From Flavobacteriia bacterium (lineage in GTDB: Bacteria; Bacteroidota; Bacteroidia; Flavobacteriales_D; Crocinitomicaceae), in assembly GCA_947446925.1 (NCBI GenBank), contig CANFHU010000021.1:1-46794 (forward strand): a stretch of 46,794 nucleotides of DNA. The letters are read 5' to 3'. Both the position numbers and the translations under genes were made by a program. Position 1 is the stretch's first letter; each line of letters begins with the position of its first letter. Below are positions 32,039 to 40,100 of the stretch, one piece after another. The notes beneath the pieces are model-generated. The model did no database searches and had not been told where the DNA came from. It was given only the letters and a program-made list of their open reading frames with translations.

Positions 32039-32205
32039 ATCGCGATTCACCCAAAAGAATCAACCGCAGGGGTGAATCGCGATTCACCCGAGTAGGTTGC
32101 GATTCACCCAAAGGAATCAACCGTAGGGGTGAATCGTGATTCACCCGAGTAATCGTGATTCACCCGAGTAATCGTGATTCACCCGAGTAGATTACGATTC
32201 ACCCA
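32033..32205. repeat. GGGTGAATCGCGATTCACCC palindrome array between hmgA and hpd
   Basis: Full palindromes lie at 32033-32052, 32070-32089 and, with a GT variant centre, 32127-32146. Half-units ending in GATTCACCC follow, including tandem 19-bp copies with GAGTAATCGTGATTCACCC. The first palindrome contains the hmgA stop codon. It fills the entire spacer to hpd. Confidence 0.93.
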
Positions 32206-32231
32206 CAATTAAAAATTAAAAACTGAAAAAC

Positions 32232-33389
32232 ATGGAAACAAAAGACTTAAAAAACGTTGAGAATTATAACTATGGGTTAGAAAAAATCTTCGCTGAAGCA
32301 CAAGATTTTCTTCCAATTAATGGTACAGACTATGTAGAATTATACGTAGGAAATGCAAAACAAGCAGCACACTATTACAAGACAGCATTAGGATTTCAAT
32401 CTTTTGCCTACCAGGGTTTAGAGACTGGTGTAACTGATAGAACTTCCTATGTAGTTAGACAAGATAAAATTAAATTGATTTTAACCACTCCGTTAAATTC
32501 AGAAAGTGAAATTGGTGAACATATCAAACAACACGGAGATGGAGTGAAAGTGATCGCTCTTTGGGTGGATGATGCAAGAAAATCGTATGAAGAAACAATC
32601 AAAAGAGGAGCTAAATCTTACTTTGAACCACGTGTAGAATCCGATAAAGACGGGGAGGTTGTTCGAGCAGGGATTCATACGTATGGAGATACGGTACACA
32701 TTTTTGTAGAACGTAAAAATTACAATGGTCTATTTTTACCTGGTTTTGAAAAATGGGAGTCTGAATACAACCCAATACCAACTGGATTGAAATATATCGA
32801 TCACATGGTGGGAAATGTGGATTTGGGAGATATGAATAAATGGGCGAAATTCTACGAAGAAGTTATGGGATTCGCAAATTTAATTACTTTCGACGATAAA
32901 GATATTTCTACAGAGTACACTGCTTTAATGAGTAAAGTGATGACAAATGGTAATGGTCGTATAAAATTTCCAATTAACGAACCAGCACACGGTAAGAAAA
33001 AATCGCAAATAGAAGAATATATTCAATTTTACGGAGGTGCTGGATGTCAGCATATTGCAGTAGCGACAGACGATATAGTTTTTACGATTTCAGAGATGCG
33101 TAAACGTGGAGTAGAATTTTTACATGTACCAGGTGATTATTACGATACCGTTTTTGGACGTGTAGGAGATATTCAAGAGGATATTGAAACCTTGAAAAGT
33201 TTAGGTATCATGGTAGATAGAGATGAAGATGGTTATTTATTGCAAATCTTCACAAAACCTGTAGAAGATAGACCTACGTTATTTTTTGAAATCATCCAAC
33301 GTAGAGGAGCAAACTCTTTTGGTAAAGGAAACTTTAAGGCTTTATTTGAGTCTATCGAGGCGGAGCAAGCACGAAGAGGAACCCTTTAA
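32232..33389 (+). CDS. hpd: 4-hydroxyphenylpyruvate dioxygenase
   Basis: A 385-residue Fe(II) enzyme that converts 4-hydroxyphenylpyruvate to homogentisate, the substrate of HmgA encoded next to it. The iron facial triad is visible: H191 in YIDHMVGNV, H274 in CQHIAVATDD and E353 in FFEIIQRRG. The N-terminal glyoxalase-like half (DYVELYVGNAKQAAHYYKTALGF) and C-terminal half give the usual two-domain vicinal-oxygen-chelate fold. The length is normal. A palindrome and a true intrinsic terminator follow the stop. Confidence 0.96.
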   Translation: METKDLKNVENYNYGLEKIFAEAQDFLPINGTDYVELYVGNAKQAAHYYKTALGFQSFAYQGLETGVTDRTSYVVRQDKIKLILTTPLNSESEIGEHIKQHGDGVKVIALWVDDARKSYEETIKRGAKSYFEPRVESDKDGEVVRAGIHTYGDTVHIFVERKNYNGLFLPGFEKWESEYNPIPTGLKYIDHMVGNVDLGDMNKWAKFYEEVMGFANLITFDDKDISTEYTALMSKVMTNGNGRIKFPINEPAHGKKKSQIEEYIQFYGGAGCQHIAVATDDIVFTISEMRKRGVEFLHVPGDYYDTVFGRVGDIQEDIETLKSLGIMVDRDEDGYLLQIFTKPVEDRPTLFFEIIQRRGANSFGKGNFKALFESIEAEQARRGTL

Positions 33390-33405
33390 ATAGCACAAAT
33401 CGTTC

Positions 33406-33425
33406 GGGTGAATCGCGATTCACCC
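33406..33425. repeat. GGGTGAATCGCGATTCACCC palindrome after hpd
   Basis: A perfect 20-bp copy, 16 nt past the hpd stop and directly before a terminator hairpin. Confidence 0.95.
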
Positions 33426-33454
33426 AAAAAAGCACGAGCAATCGTGCTTTTTTT
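33426..33454 (+). terminator. Intrinsic terminator after hpd
   Basis: GCACGA (33432-33437) and TCGTGC (33442-33447) with loop GCAA, an A-run before and seven T after. It would end the hmgA-hpd transcript and make haao the start of another unit or a read-through product. Confidence 0.88.
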
Positions 33455-33484
33455 AGGTAGGAATTGAAATAAAAACCCATAATT

Positions 33485-34045
33485 ATGTTAATGCCTTTTA
33501 ACCTTAATAAGTGGATTGAAGATAACAAACACTTATTACAACCACCTGTAAATAATACTGTTTTGTATAAAGATTCTGATTTTATTGTGATGATAATCGG
33601 TGGGCCAAATGCACGAAAAGATTTTCATTATAATGAAGGAGAAGAATTATTTTATCAATTAAAAGGAAGTATGAAATTGCCTATCATTCAAGATGGTAAA
33701 CGTACTATAATTGAAATTAAGGAAGGTGAAATGTTTTTACTTCCAGGTAAAACGTATCATTCACCGCAACGTTTTGCAGACACCATAGGACTTGTCATCG
33801 AACGAAATCGAAAAGAGGTAGAATTTGATTCATGCACCTGGTTTTGTGATGCATGCAATGAGAAATTATATTCCGAAGAATTTAAATTAGAAGATATAGT
33901 TGGTCAACTTTCCAATCTGTTACAAAAAGTATATGATTCAGAGGAAATTCGTACATGTAAAAAATGTGGTACGATAATGGAAATCCCAACCCCCGAAAAC
34001 AATATTTACACGTACGGGCGTGACGTGTCGCGCCCTAAAACGTGA
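33485..34045 (+). CDS. nbaC: 3-hydroxyanthranilate 3,4-dioxygenase
   Basis: A 186-residue cupin that cleaves 3-hydroxyanthranilate, giving the precursor of quinolinate (NAD) or entering tryptophan degradation. The iron ligands H48, E54 and H92 are in DFHYNEGEELFYQLKG and PGKTYHSPQRF. The C-terminal rubredoxin-like site typical of the bacterial enzyme has C121, C124, C158 and C161. The start may be ATG 33485 or 33491. The last residues, YGRDVSRPKT, and the stop come from the palindrome GGGCGTGACGTGTCGCGCCC and its neighbour, so the normal C-terminus has been replaced or extended by repeat DNA. Confidence 0.93.
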   Translation: MLMPFNLNKWIEDNKHLLQPPVNNTVLYKDSDFIVMIIGGPNARKDFHYNEGEELFYQLKGSMKLPIIQDGKRTIIEIKEGEMFLLPGKTYHSPQRFADTIGLVIERNRKEVEFDSCTWFCDACNEKLYSEEFKLEDIVGQLSNLLQKVYDSEEIRTCKKCGTIMEIPTPENNIYTYGRDVSRPKT

Positions 34046-34086
34046 CGTGTCGCGTCCCCCCAAAAAAAAATGACGTGTCGCGCCCT
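34016..34086. repeat. GGGCGTGACGTGTCGCGCCC units at the haao 3' end
   Basis: One full palindrome (34016-34035, one G-T pair) is followed by partial copies CGTGACGTGTCGCGTCCCCC (34041-34060) and TGACGTGTCGCGCCC (34071-34085). The haao stop TGA (34043-34045) is inside the second copy. Confidence 0.92.
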
Positions 34087-34200
34087 GATTTTTTATAAAA
34101 TAAAAAATCATCAATCATCATCCAACCATCATCATCCAACCATCATCATCCAACCTAATTAAAATCATCAAACATCATCCATCAATAATAGTATCAAATC
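34087..34200 (+). other. G-free leader of kmo with tandem CATCATCATCCAAC
   Basis: From 34088 to 34190 the plus strand has no G at all. It starts with the AT hairpin GATTTTTTAT-AAA-ATAAAAAATC, then has tandem 14-bp units CATCATCATCCAAC and looser TCATC copies up to kmo. The core TTTTTTATAAAATAAAAAA recurs before kynA (35631-35649). The RNA would be unstructured and C/A-rich. Confidence 0.75.
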
Positions 34201-35556
34201 ATGTCAAATCAAAAATCAGCAACCATTATAGGCTCAGGACTAGTAGGTTCATTATGGGCTGTTTATCTTGCAAAAGCAGGGTATAAAGTTACAACATATG
34301 ATCGTCGTTCAGACCTTCGGAATGTTGCGTTATCAGCAGGTAAATCGATTAATCTTGCAACCTCATTTAGAGGGTGGAAAGCATTAGACGCTGTAGGAAT
34401 TGGAGATGCAATACGCGAGATTGCAATACCTATGTACAGTCGAACAATTCATGCACTCGATGGCACAATTTCTACATTACCATATGGACAAGAAAACCAA
34501 GCAATCTATTCTGTTTCGCGTGGAGAAATAAACGCGAAATTATTAGAGATTGCAGGCAAAAATGAAAATGTAACATTAAACTTCGATGTAGATTGTGTAT
34601 TTGCAGATACAAAAACAGGGAAATTTAAACTGAAAAATAATAGAACAGGAGAGGAAACAGAACACCAAACGGATTTATTATTTGCAAGTGATGGCGCCTT
34701 TTCAGCAGTGAGATACCATGGGTTCCAAAAATTAGATCGCTTTTCCTATAGTCAGAATTACATTGAAGATGGATACCGCGAGATCTTACTTCCTGCAAAT
34801 GCAGATGGAACACATAAATTAGAAAAAAACAGTTTGCATATTTGGCCAAGAGGTCGTTTTATGTTAATCGCTCTTCCAAATTTTGATGGCTCATTTACTT
34901 GCACTTTATTCATGCCTTTTGATAACCATGAATATTGTTTTAATAAATTGACGGATAGAAATAAAGTGCAAGATTTTTTCAAGGAAGTTTTTCCGGATTT
35001 CTATGATTTACTACCTTCTGTTGCAGAAAGTTGGGAAGATCACCCTTTGTCTGCTTTAGCATTAATTCGTTGTTATCCATGGACAAATGGGAAAATGGCT
35101 TTAATGGGAGATGCTGCACATGCTACCGTGCCTTTTTATGGACAAGGAATGAATTGTGGTTTTGAAGATTGTTCAATCATGTGGGAATTGATGCAACAAC
35201 ATAACGAAAATTGGCCGTTGATTTTCCAAGAGTATGAAAAATCAAGAAAACCAAATTGTGATGCAATGCAGGATTTATCCTTGCAAAATTATACGGTTAT
35301 GCGCGACAAAGTGACGGATCCGGTATTCAAAATGATTCATAAAATTGAACATCGTTTGGCACATCTTTTTCCGGAGGATTTCACACCGCTATACAGTATG
35401 GTATCTTTTTCAAATACGGAATATAAAAATGCCTTGAAATATGGAAATGAACAACAAGAAAAAATCCGAAATTGGATCGAAATCCATCAACTCGACGATT
35501 CAATGACCATCGAAAAACTCGACGAATTACTCCAAAAACTTCCACTGTTGGGGTGA
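34201..35556 (+). CDS. kmo: Kynurenine 3-monooxygenase
   Basis: A 451-residue FAD hydroxylase that makes 3-hydroxykynurenine. The N-terminal GSGLVGSLWAVYLAKAG is the dinucleotide motif (G11, G13, G16). LMGDAAHATVPFYGQGMNCG (from L301) is the second FAD motif characteristic of KMO. HIWPRGRFMLIALPNFDGSF is also typical. The C-terminal segment may associate with the membrane, as in other KMOs. It lies between haao and kynA; kynureninase, needed to link kmo to haao, is not in the window. The stop TGA lies in the palindrome GGGTGAGTCGTGACTCACCC. Confidence 0.95.
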   Translation: MSNQKSATIIGSGLVGSLWAVYLAKAGYKVTTYDRRSDLRNVALSAGKSINLATSFRGWKALDAVGIGDAIREIAIPMYSRTIHALDGTISTLPYGQENQAIYSVSRGEINAKLLEIAGKNENVTLNFDVDCVFADTKTGKFKLKNNRTGEETEHQTDLLFASDGAFSAVRYHGFQKLDRFSYSQNYIEDGYREILLPANADGTHKLEKNSLHIWPRGRFMLIALPNFDGSFTCTLFMPFDNHEYCFNKLTDRNKVQDFFKEVFPDFYDLLPSVAESWEDHPLSALALIRCYPWTNGKMALMGDAAHATVPFYGQGMNCGFEDCSIMWELMQQHNENWPLIFQEYEKSRKPNCDAMQDLSLQNYTVMRDKVTDPVFKMIHKIEHRLAHLFPEDFTPLYSMVSFSNTEYKNALKYGNEQQEKIRNWIEIHQLDDSMTIEKLDELLQKLPLLG

Positions 35557-35591
35557 GTCGTGACTCACCCGAATTGAGTCGTGACTCACCC
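35551..35591. repeat. GGGTGAGTCGTGACTCACCC units at the kmo 3' end
   Basis: A full copy at 35551-35570 contains the kmo stop. A half copy, GAGTCGTGACTCACCC, ends at 35591. It is a sequence variant of the GGGTGAATCGCGATTCACCC family. Confidence 0.9.
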
Positions 35592-35607
35592 GTTAATATT
35601 AATGTAC

Positions 35608-35636
35608 GGATGTTGCAATGCAACATCCCATTTTTT
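35608..35636 (+). terminator. Terminator-like palindrome before kynA
   Basis: GGATGTTGCA and TGCAACATCC form a 10-bp stem around one base (35608-35628). CA and a run of six T follow. The same palindrome type, without the T-run, is tandemly repeated before cusB. Confidence 0.7.
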
Positions 35637-35662
35637 ATAAAATAAAAAACAAAATCCTCAAA

Positions 35663-36589
35663 ATGAAACAATCAACCATAGACCTCATTTCACGTATCGA
35701 ACAAAAATTCGAAGCCATCGATCAAAATCCAGAAACACATCTAGAGGGTTTAGTATGGGCAAAACCAATTACCTATTGGGATTACATCCAAACAGATGCA
35801 TTACTTGCTTTACAAACACAACGAACTACGTTGCCAGATGAAATGGTATTTGTTATGTATCATCAAATTAATGAGTTATTGTTCAAAATGATGTTGTGGG
35901 AAGCAGAACAAGTAACAAAGAATACGAATTTAACTGCTCCTTTTTTTGCGGAAAAATTAGATCGTATTAGTCGTTATTTCGATATGTTAGCATCATCATT
36001 TTCCATCATGCAAAATGGGATGGAAACGGAACAATACCTGAAATTTAGAAATACGCTAACTCCAGCAAGTGGTTTCCAAAGTGCACAATATCGTTTGATT
36101 GAATTTGCTTCAACGGATACCATTAATTTGATTGATTATCGTTTTCGTGAAACAATTGATCGAAATACACCGATAGAACATGCGTACGAACATTTATATT
36201 GGCATGCTGCAGGGAAAGACCATAAAACAGGAAAAAAATCAACATTAATTCGCTTATTTGAAGAGAAGTACAAAGAGTTGTTTTTACGTAAAATGGAAGA
36301 ATATAATACTTCCAACTTGTATGCGAAATTCAAATCTTTACCGAAAGAGGTACAAGAAGATTCAACACTAATTCAAGCGATGCGACATTATGATTATACT
36401 GTTAACGTAACCTGGGTTATGGCGCATTATAATGCTGCGGCAAAATACCTACAACCAGAAGGGGAAATCGTAGAGGCAACTGGAGGTAGTGATTGGAGAA
36501 AATACATGCACCCAAAATACCAAAGAAGAATTTTCTTCCCAGATTTATGGTCACAAGAAGAAATTAAACATTGGGGAGAAAACCTCTAA
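35663..36589 (+). CDS. kynA: Tryptophan 2,3-dioxygenase
   Basis: A 308-residue haem enzyme that opens the indole ring of tryptophan, the first step of the kynurenine pathway. Signatures are LVWAKPITYWDYIQTDALLA, DEMVFVMYHQINELLFKMML with the active-site His67, and WVMAHYNAAAKYL with the likely haem ligand His255. ATGGSDWRKYMHPKYQRRIFFPDLW is the C-terminal substrate loop region. ATG 35663 gives the family N-terminus; an upstream ATG at 35618 begins inside the palindrome and is rejected. It is the last gene of the aromatic degradation group and is followed by a palindrome remnant and a terminator. Confidence 0.95.
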   Translation: MKQSTIDLISRIEQKFEAIDQNPETHLEGLVWAKPITYWDYIQTDALLALQTQRTTLPDEMVFVMYHQINELLFKMMLWEAEQVTKNTNLTAPFFAEKLDRISRYFDMLASSFSIMQNGMETEQYLKFRNTLTPASGFQSAQYRLIEFASTDTINLIDYRFRETIDRNTPIEHAYEHLYWHAAGKDHKTGKKSTLIRLFEEKYKELFLRKMEEYNTSNLYAKFKSLPKEVQEDSTLIQAMRHYDYTVNVTWVMAHYNAAAKYLQPEGEIVEATGGSDWRKYMHPKYQRRIFFPDLWSQEEIKHWGENL

Positions 36590-36596
36590 CCCGTTC

Positions 36597-36616
36597 GGGT
36601 GAATCGTGACTCCCCC
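36597..36616. repeat. Decayed GGGTGAATCGTGACTCCCCC palindrome after kynA
   Basis: Matches the 20-bp palindrome family with a few changes. It begins 7 nt past the kynA stop. Confidence 0.85.
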
Positions 36617-36643
36617 ATATTTTTAATCTAAAAAATTCCACTA

Positions 36644-36672
36644 GGGATGTTACTCAGTAGCATCCCTTTTTC
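36644..36672 (+). terminator. Intrinsic terminator after kynA
   Basis: GGGATGTTACT pairs with AGTAGCATCCC (one G-U) and is followed by a T-rich run. The stem is related to the GGATGTTGnnCAACATCC palindromes. Confidence 0.8.
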
Positions 36673-36720
36673 TTTTATATTTTTACTCCTTTTTATACCT
36701 CAACTTTACATCATTTTTAG

Positions 36721-36728
36721 TAACTTTG
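36721..36728 (+). promoter_or_regulatory. Putative -7 box of the metal efflux operon
   Basis: TAACTTTG matches TAnnTTTG and ends 6 nt before the ATG of the His-rich protein, so the transcript could be leaderless. Confidence 0.5.
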
Positions 36729-36734
36729 AGTTAA

Positions 36735-37127
36735 ATGAAAAGATTAAAATTAAATAGCCTTATTCTAATCATATTATTGGTAGCAACACTTGTTCCTACG
36801 CAAATCTTTCATTATATCCATGTTGTTTCTGATCTAACAGAACATTACCAACACCACAAAGACAAAGATTGGGGAGAATTTATTTCGCATGCAATGACTG
36901 CCGGTAATGAGTCGGATACAAACCATCCAGAGCACCATCATTCGCCTTTCCATCATCATAATATCCATTGTACTTCTAACTTTGTAAGTATAATTCCGGA
37001 GATACCACATTTTACTTTAAAGGAACAAATGCATTTTTTGAATGCCGAAAACCAAAAATTTGCAGTGAAAGAACCGTTCATTTTGGAAGTAACAGCTGCT
37101 ATCTGGCAACCGCCAAAAATTAGTTAA
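36735..37127 (+). CDS. His-rich exported protein of the metal efflux operon
   Basis: A 130-residue protein with an N-terminal hydrophobic signal or anchor (SLILIILLVATLVPTQIF). A histidine-rich stretch follows: HYQHHKDKDW near residue 38 and HPEHHHSPFHHHNIHC near 64-79. It probably binds Cu, Ag, Zn or a similar ion in the periplasm. It is the first gene before the CusA-TolC fusion and CusB, 72 nt upstream of cusA. This suggests a metal buffer or sensor for the pump. I recognise no named family. Confidence 0.8.
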   Translation: MKRLKLNSLILIILLVATLVPTQIFHYIHVVSDLTEHYQHHKDKDWGEFISHAMTAGNESDTNHPEHHHSPFHHHNIHCTSNFVSIIPEIPHFTLKEQMHFLNAENQKFAVKEPFILEVTAAIWQPPKIS

Positions 37128-37199
37128 TGAATTTTTATCACGCTTAGCGGATAATTCAAAATTACGCAAGTAATTATTTCATTAATCAAAACCATTTTT

Positions 37200-40100
37200 A
37201 TGTTAAATAAAATCATTGAATTTTCTGTTAAACAGAAATTAATCATTGGACTATTTGTAATTTTCCTAATAGGATATGGATCCTATGAAGTAACCAAATT
37301 ACCAATTGATGCTGTACCGGATATTACCAATAATCAAGTACAAATTATTACTGTAGCACCTTCATTAGGTGCTACAGATATCGAAAGGTTAGTCACTTTT
37401 CCAGTAGAACAAGCAAATAGTAATATACATGGACTAAAAGAATTGAGAAGTTTCTCACGTTTTGGCTTGTCTGTCGTGACACTTATTTTTGACGATAAAA
37501 CGGATGTCTATTGGGCAAGACAACAAGTACAAGAACGGATTCAAAATGTGAAAGATCAAATTCCTCCTGGCGTTGGAACCCCAAGTATGGGACCTATAAC
37601 AACCGGATTGGGGGAAATTTATCAATACATGGTCAAAACCAAGAAAGGCTATGAAAGTAAGTATAACGAAACAGATTTACGTACGATACAAGATTGGATT
37701 GTTCGTCGTGACTTATTACGTGTAGAGGGGATTGCAGATGTAAGTAGTTTTGGTGGAAAACTGAAACAATATGAAATTGCAATAAATCCAGATAAATTAA
37801 ATGCTTTAGGTGTTTCGATGGACGATGTTTTTCAAGCGGTCGAACAAAATAATCAAAATACCGGAGGGTCCTATATCGAAAAACAAGCGAGTGTATTGTT
37901 TATTAGAACGGAGGGACTAATTGGTTCTAAGGAAGATATTGAAAACATTGCAATAAAAAATACAGATGCAAATGTTCCGCTTTTACTAAAAGATATTGCT
38001 AAAGTAGAAATAGGACATGCAATCCGTTATGGAGGTATGACCTACAATGGTCAAGGAGAAGTTGCTGGCGCTGTAGTAATGATGGTGAAGGGTGGAAATA
38101 GTTCCAAAGTCATCGAAGATGTGAAAGCGAAGATTGAAGCAATTCAAAAAACACTTCCAGAAGGGGTGGTGATTGAGCCGTTTTTAGATCGAACAAAAAT
38201 GGTGGATAATGCCATTCATACCGTGGAAACAAATTTGTTAGAGGGTGCACTAATTGTCATATTTATTCTTGTTCTTTTCTTGGGGAATTTCCGCGCTGGT
38301 TTATTGGTTGCAAGTGTTATTCCGTTGGCAATGCTTTTTGCAATTATCATGATGAACATTTTTGGGGTAAGTGGTAATTTAATGAGCCTTGGTGCACTCG
38401 ATTTTGGATTGATTATCGATGGAGCTGTAATCATTGTGGAAGCAACCATGCACCAACTGGAACATAGTAAACGTTTCCAAAACATGCGAAGATTTAGACA
38501 AATCGAAATGGATAATGTCGTAAAATCTAGTGCAAGTAAGATGATGAATAGCGCTGTTTTCGGACAAATAATCATTTTAGTAGTATATCTACCAATTTTT
38601 ACACTAGAAGGAATCGAAGGTAAAATGTTTAAACCAATGGCACAAACGGTAGCTTTTGCTTTAATTGGTGCGTTCATTCTTTCGTTGACCTATGTACCAA
38701 TGATGAGTTCTATTTTATTAGCTAAGAAGGTAAAACTAAAACCCAATTTTTCTGATCGATTTTTGGGAAAAGTAGAACGTGTCTACCAAAACTTACTTCA
38801 AAAAGCACTTCAAATTCCCAAAACTATTGTATCCTTAGTAATTGCCTTTTTTGTTCTCGCTTTAATTGTGCTTACAACGTTAGGTGGAGAATTTATTCCA
38901 GCCTTGGAAGAAGGCGATTTCGCTGTGGAAACGCGAGTACTCACTGGCACAAGTTTGAAATCTTCCATGGAGATGTGTTTGCGTGCGGAACGAGTTTTAA
39001 TTCAAAACTTTCCGGAGGTGATTAAAGTTGTAGGAAAAACGGGTAGTGGTGAAATACCTACGGATCCAATGCCGATGGAGGCTACGGATTTGATGATAAT
39101 ATTGAAAGATAAAAAAGAATGGACATCTGCCAAAACTTTCGATGAATTGGCAATAAAAATGCATAAAGCGTTAGAGGTTGTTCCTGGTGTGACATTCGGT
39201 TTTCAATATCCCGTTCAAATGCGTTTCAATGAATTGATGACTGGTGCACGTCAAGATGTCGTTTGTAAAATTTATGGGGAAGATTTAGATACCTTGGCTG
39301 CATATGCGAATCGTATCGGAAAATTAGTAGCTAAAATCAAAGGTGCAGCGGATTTATACGTGGAATCTGTTGTTGGAATGCCGCAAATTGTGATTAAGTA
39401 CAATCGTGCAGCATTATCCCAGTATGGGCTTACCATTCAGGATATTAACAGAAATGTAAATGCTGCTTTTTCAGGACAACTTGCAGGACTTGTTTATGAA
39501 GGAGAGAAACGTTTTGATTTGGTAGTTCGTATGGAAAAGGAAAGTAGAACAGATGTAACGGATGTACAAAATCTGCTAATTCGAACCCATGCTGGTATTC
39601 AGATACCATTAAGTACGCTTGCGGAAGTGAAAATTGTAGAAGGTCCAAACCAAATTCAACGTGAAAATACCAAACGCAGAATTGTCATTGGGTTTAATGC
39701 GCGCGGAAGAGATGTACAAAGTCTCGTGGAAGAATTACAATCCAAAGAACAAGCAACAATCAAGTTTCCTGCAGGATACACGGTCGAATATGGTGGCTCA
39801 TTTAAAAATTTAGAAAAAGCAAAACAGCGCTTATCAATTGCTGTACCGTTAGCATTGTTGCTGATTTTCATATTGTTGTATTTTGCATTTAAATCAATCA
39901 AACAAGGCTTACTTATTTTTTCTGCAATACCACTTTCTGCAATCGGGGGCATCTTGGCTTTAGCAATCTTAGGACTTCCTTTTTCCATTAGTGCTGGTGT
40001 TGGTTTCATCGCACTTTTTGGTGTAGCGGTCCTAAATGGAATTGTATTGATTGCAGAATTTAATCGTTTGAAAATGGATGGAATGACTGATTTGAAACAA

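Noticed and set aside
32033-32205. Regularly spaced repeats that could suggest a CRISPR array
   Set aside because: The units are palindromes with no unique spacers of constant length, and no cas genes are present. The same holds for 41581-41693 and 42856-42976.
35618-35662. ATG 35618 as the start of kynA
   Set aside because: The extra 15 residues would be encoded by the palindrome and the AT-rich TTTTTTATAAAATAAAAAA element. ATG 35663 gives the normal N-terminus.
38216-38677. A 153-codon minus-strand frame within cusA
   Set aside because: It is antisense to a strongly conserved RND pump region and has no recognisable protein features.
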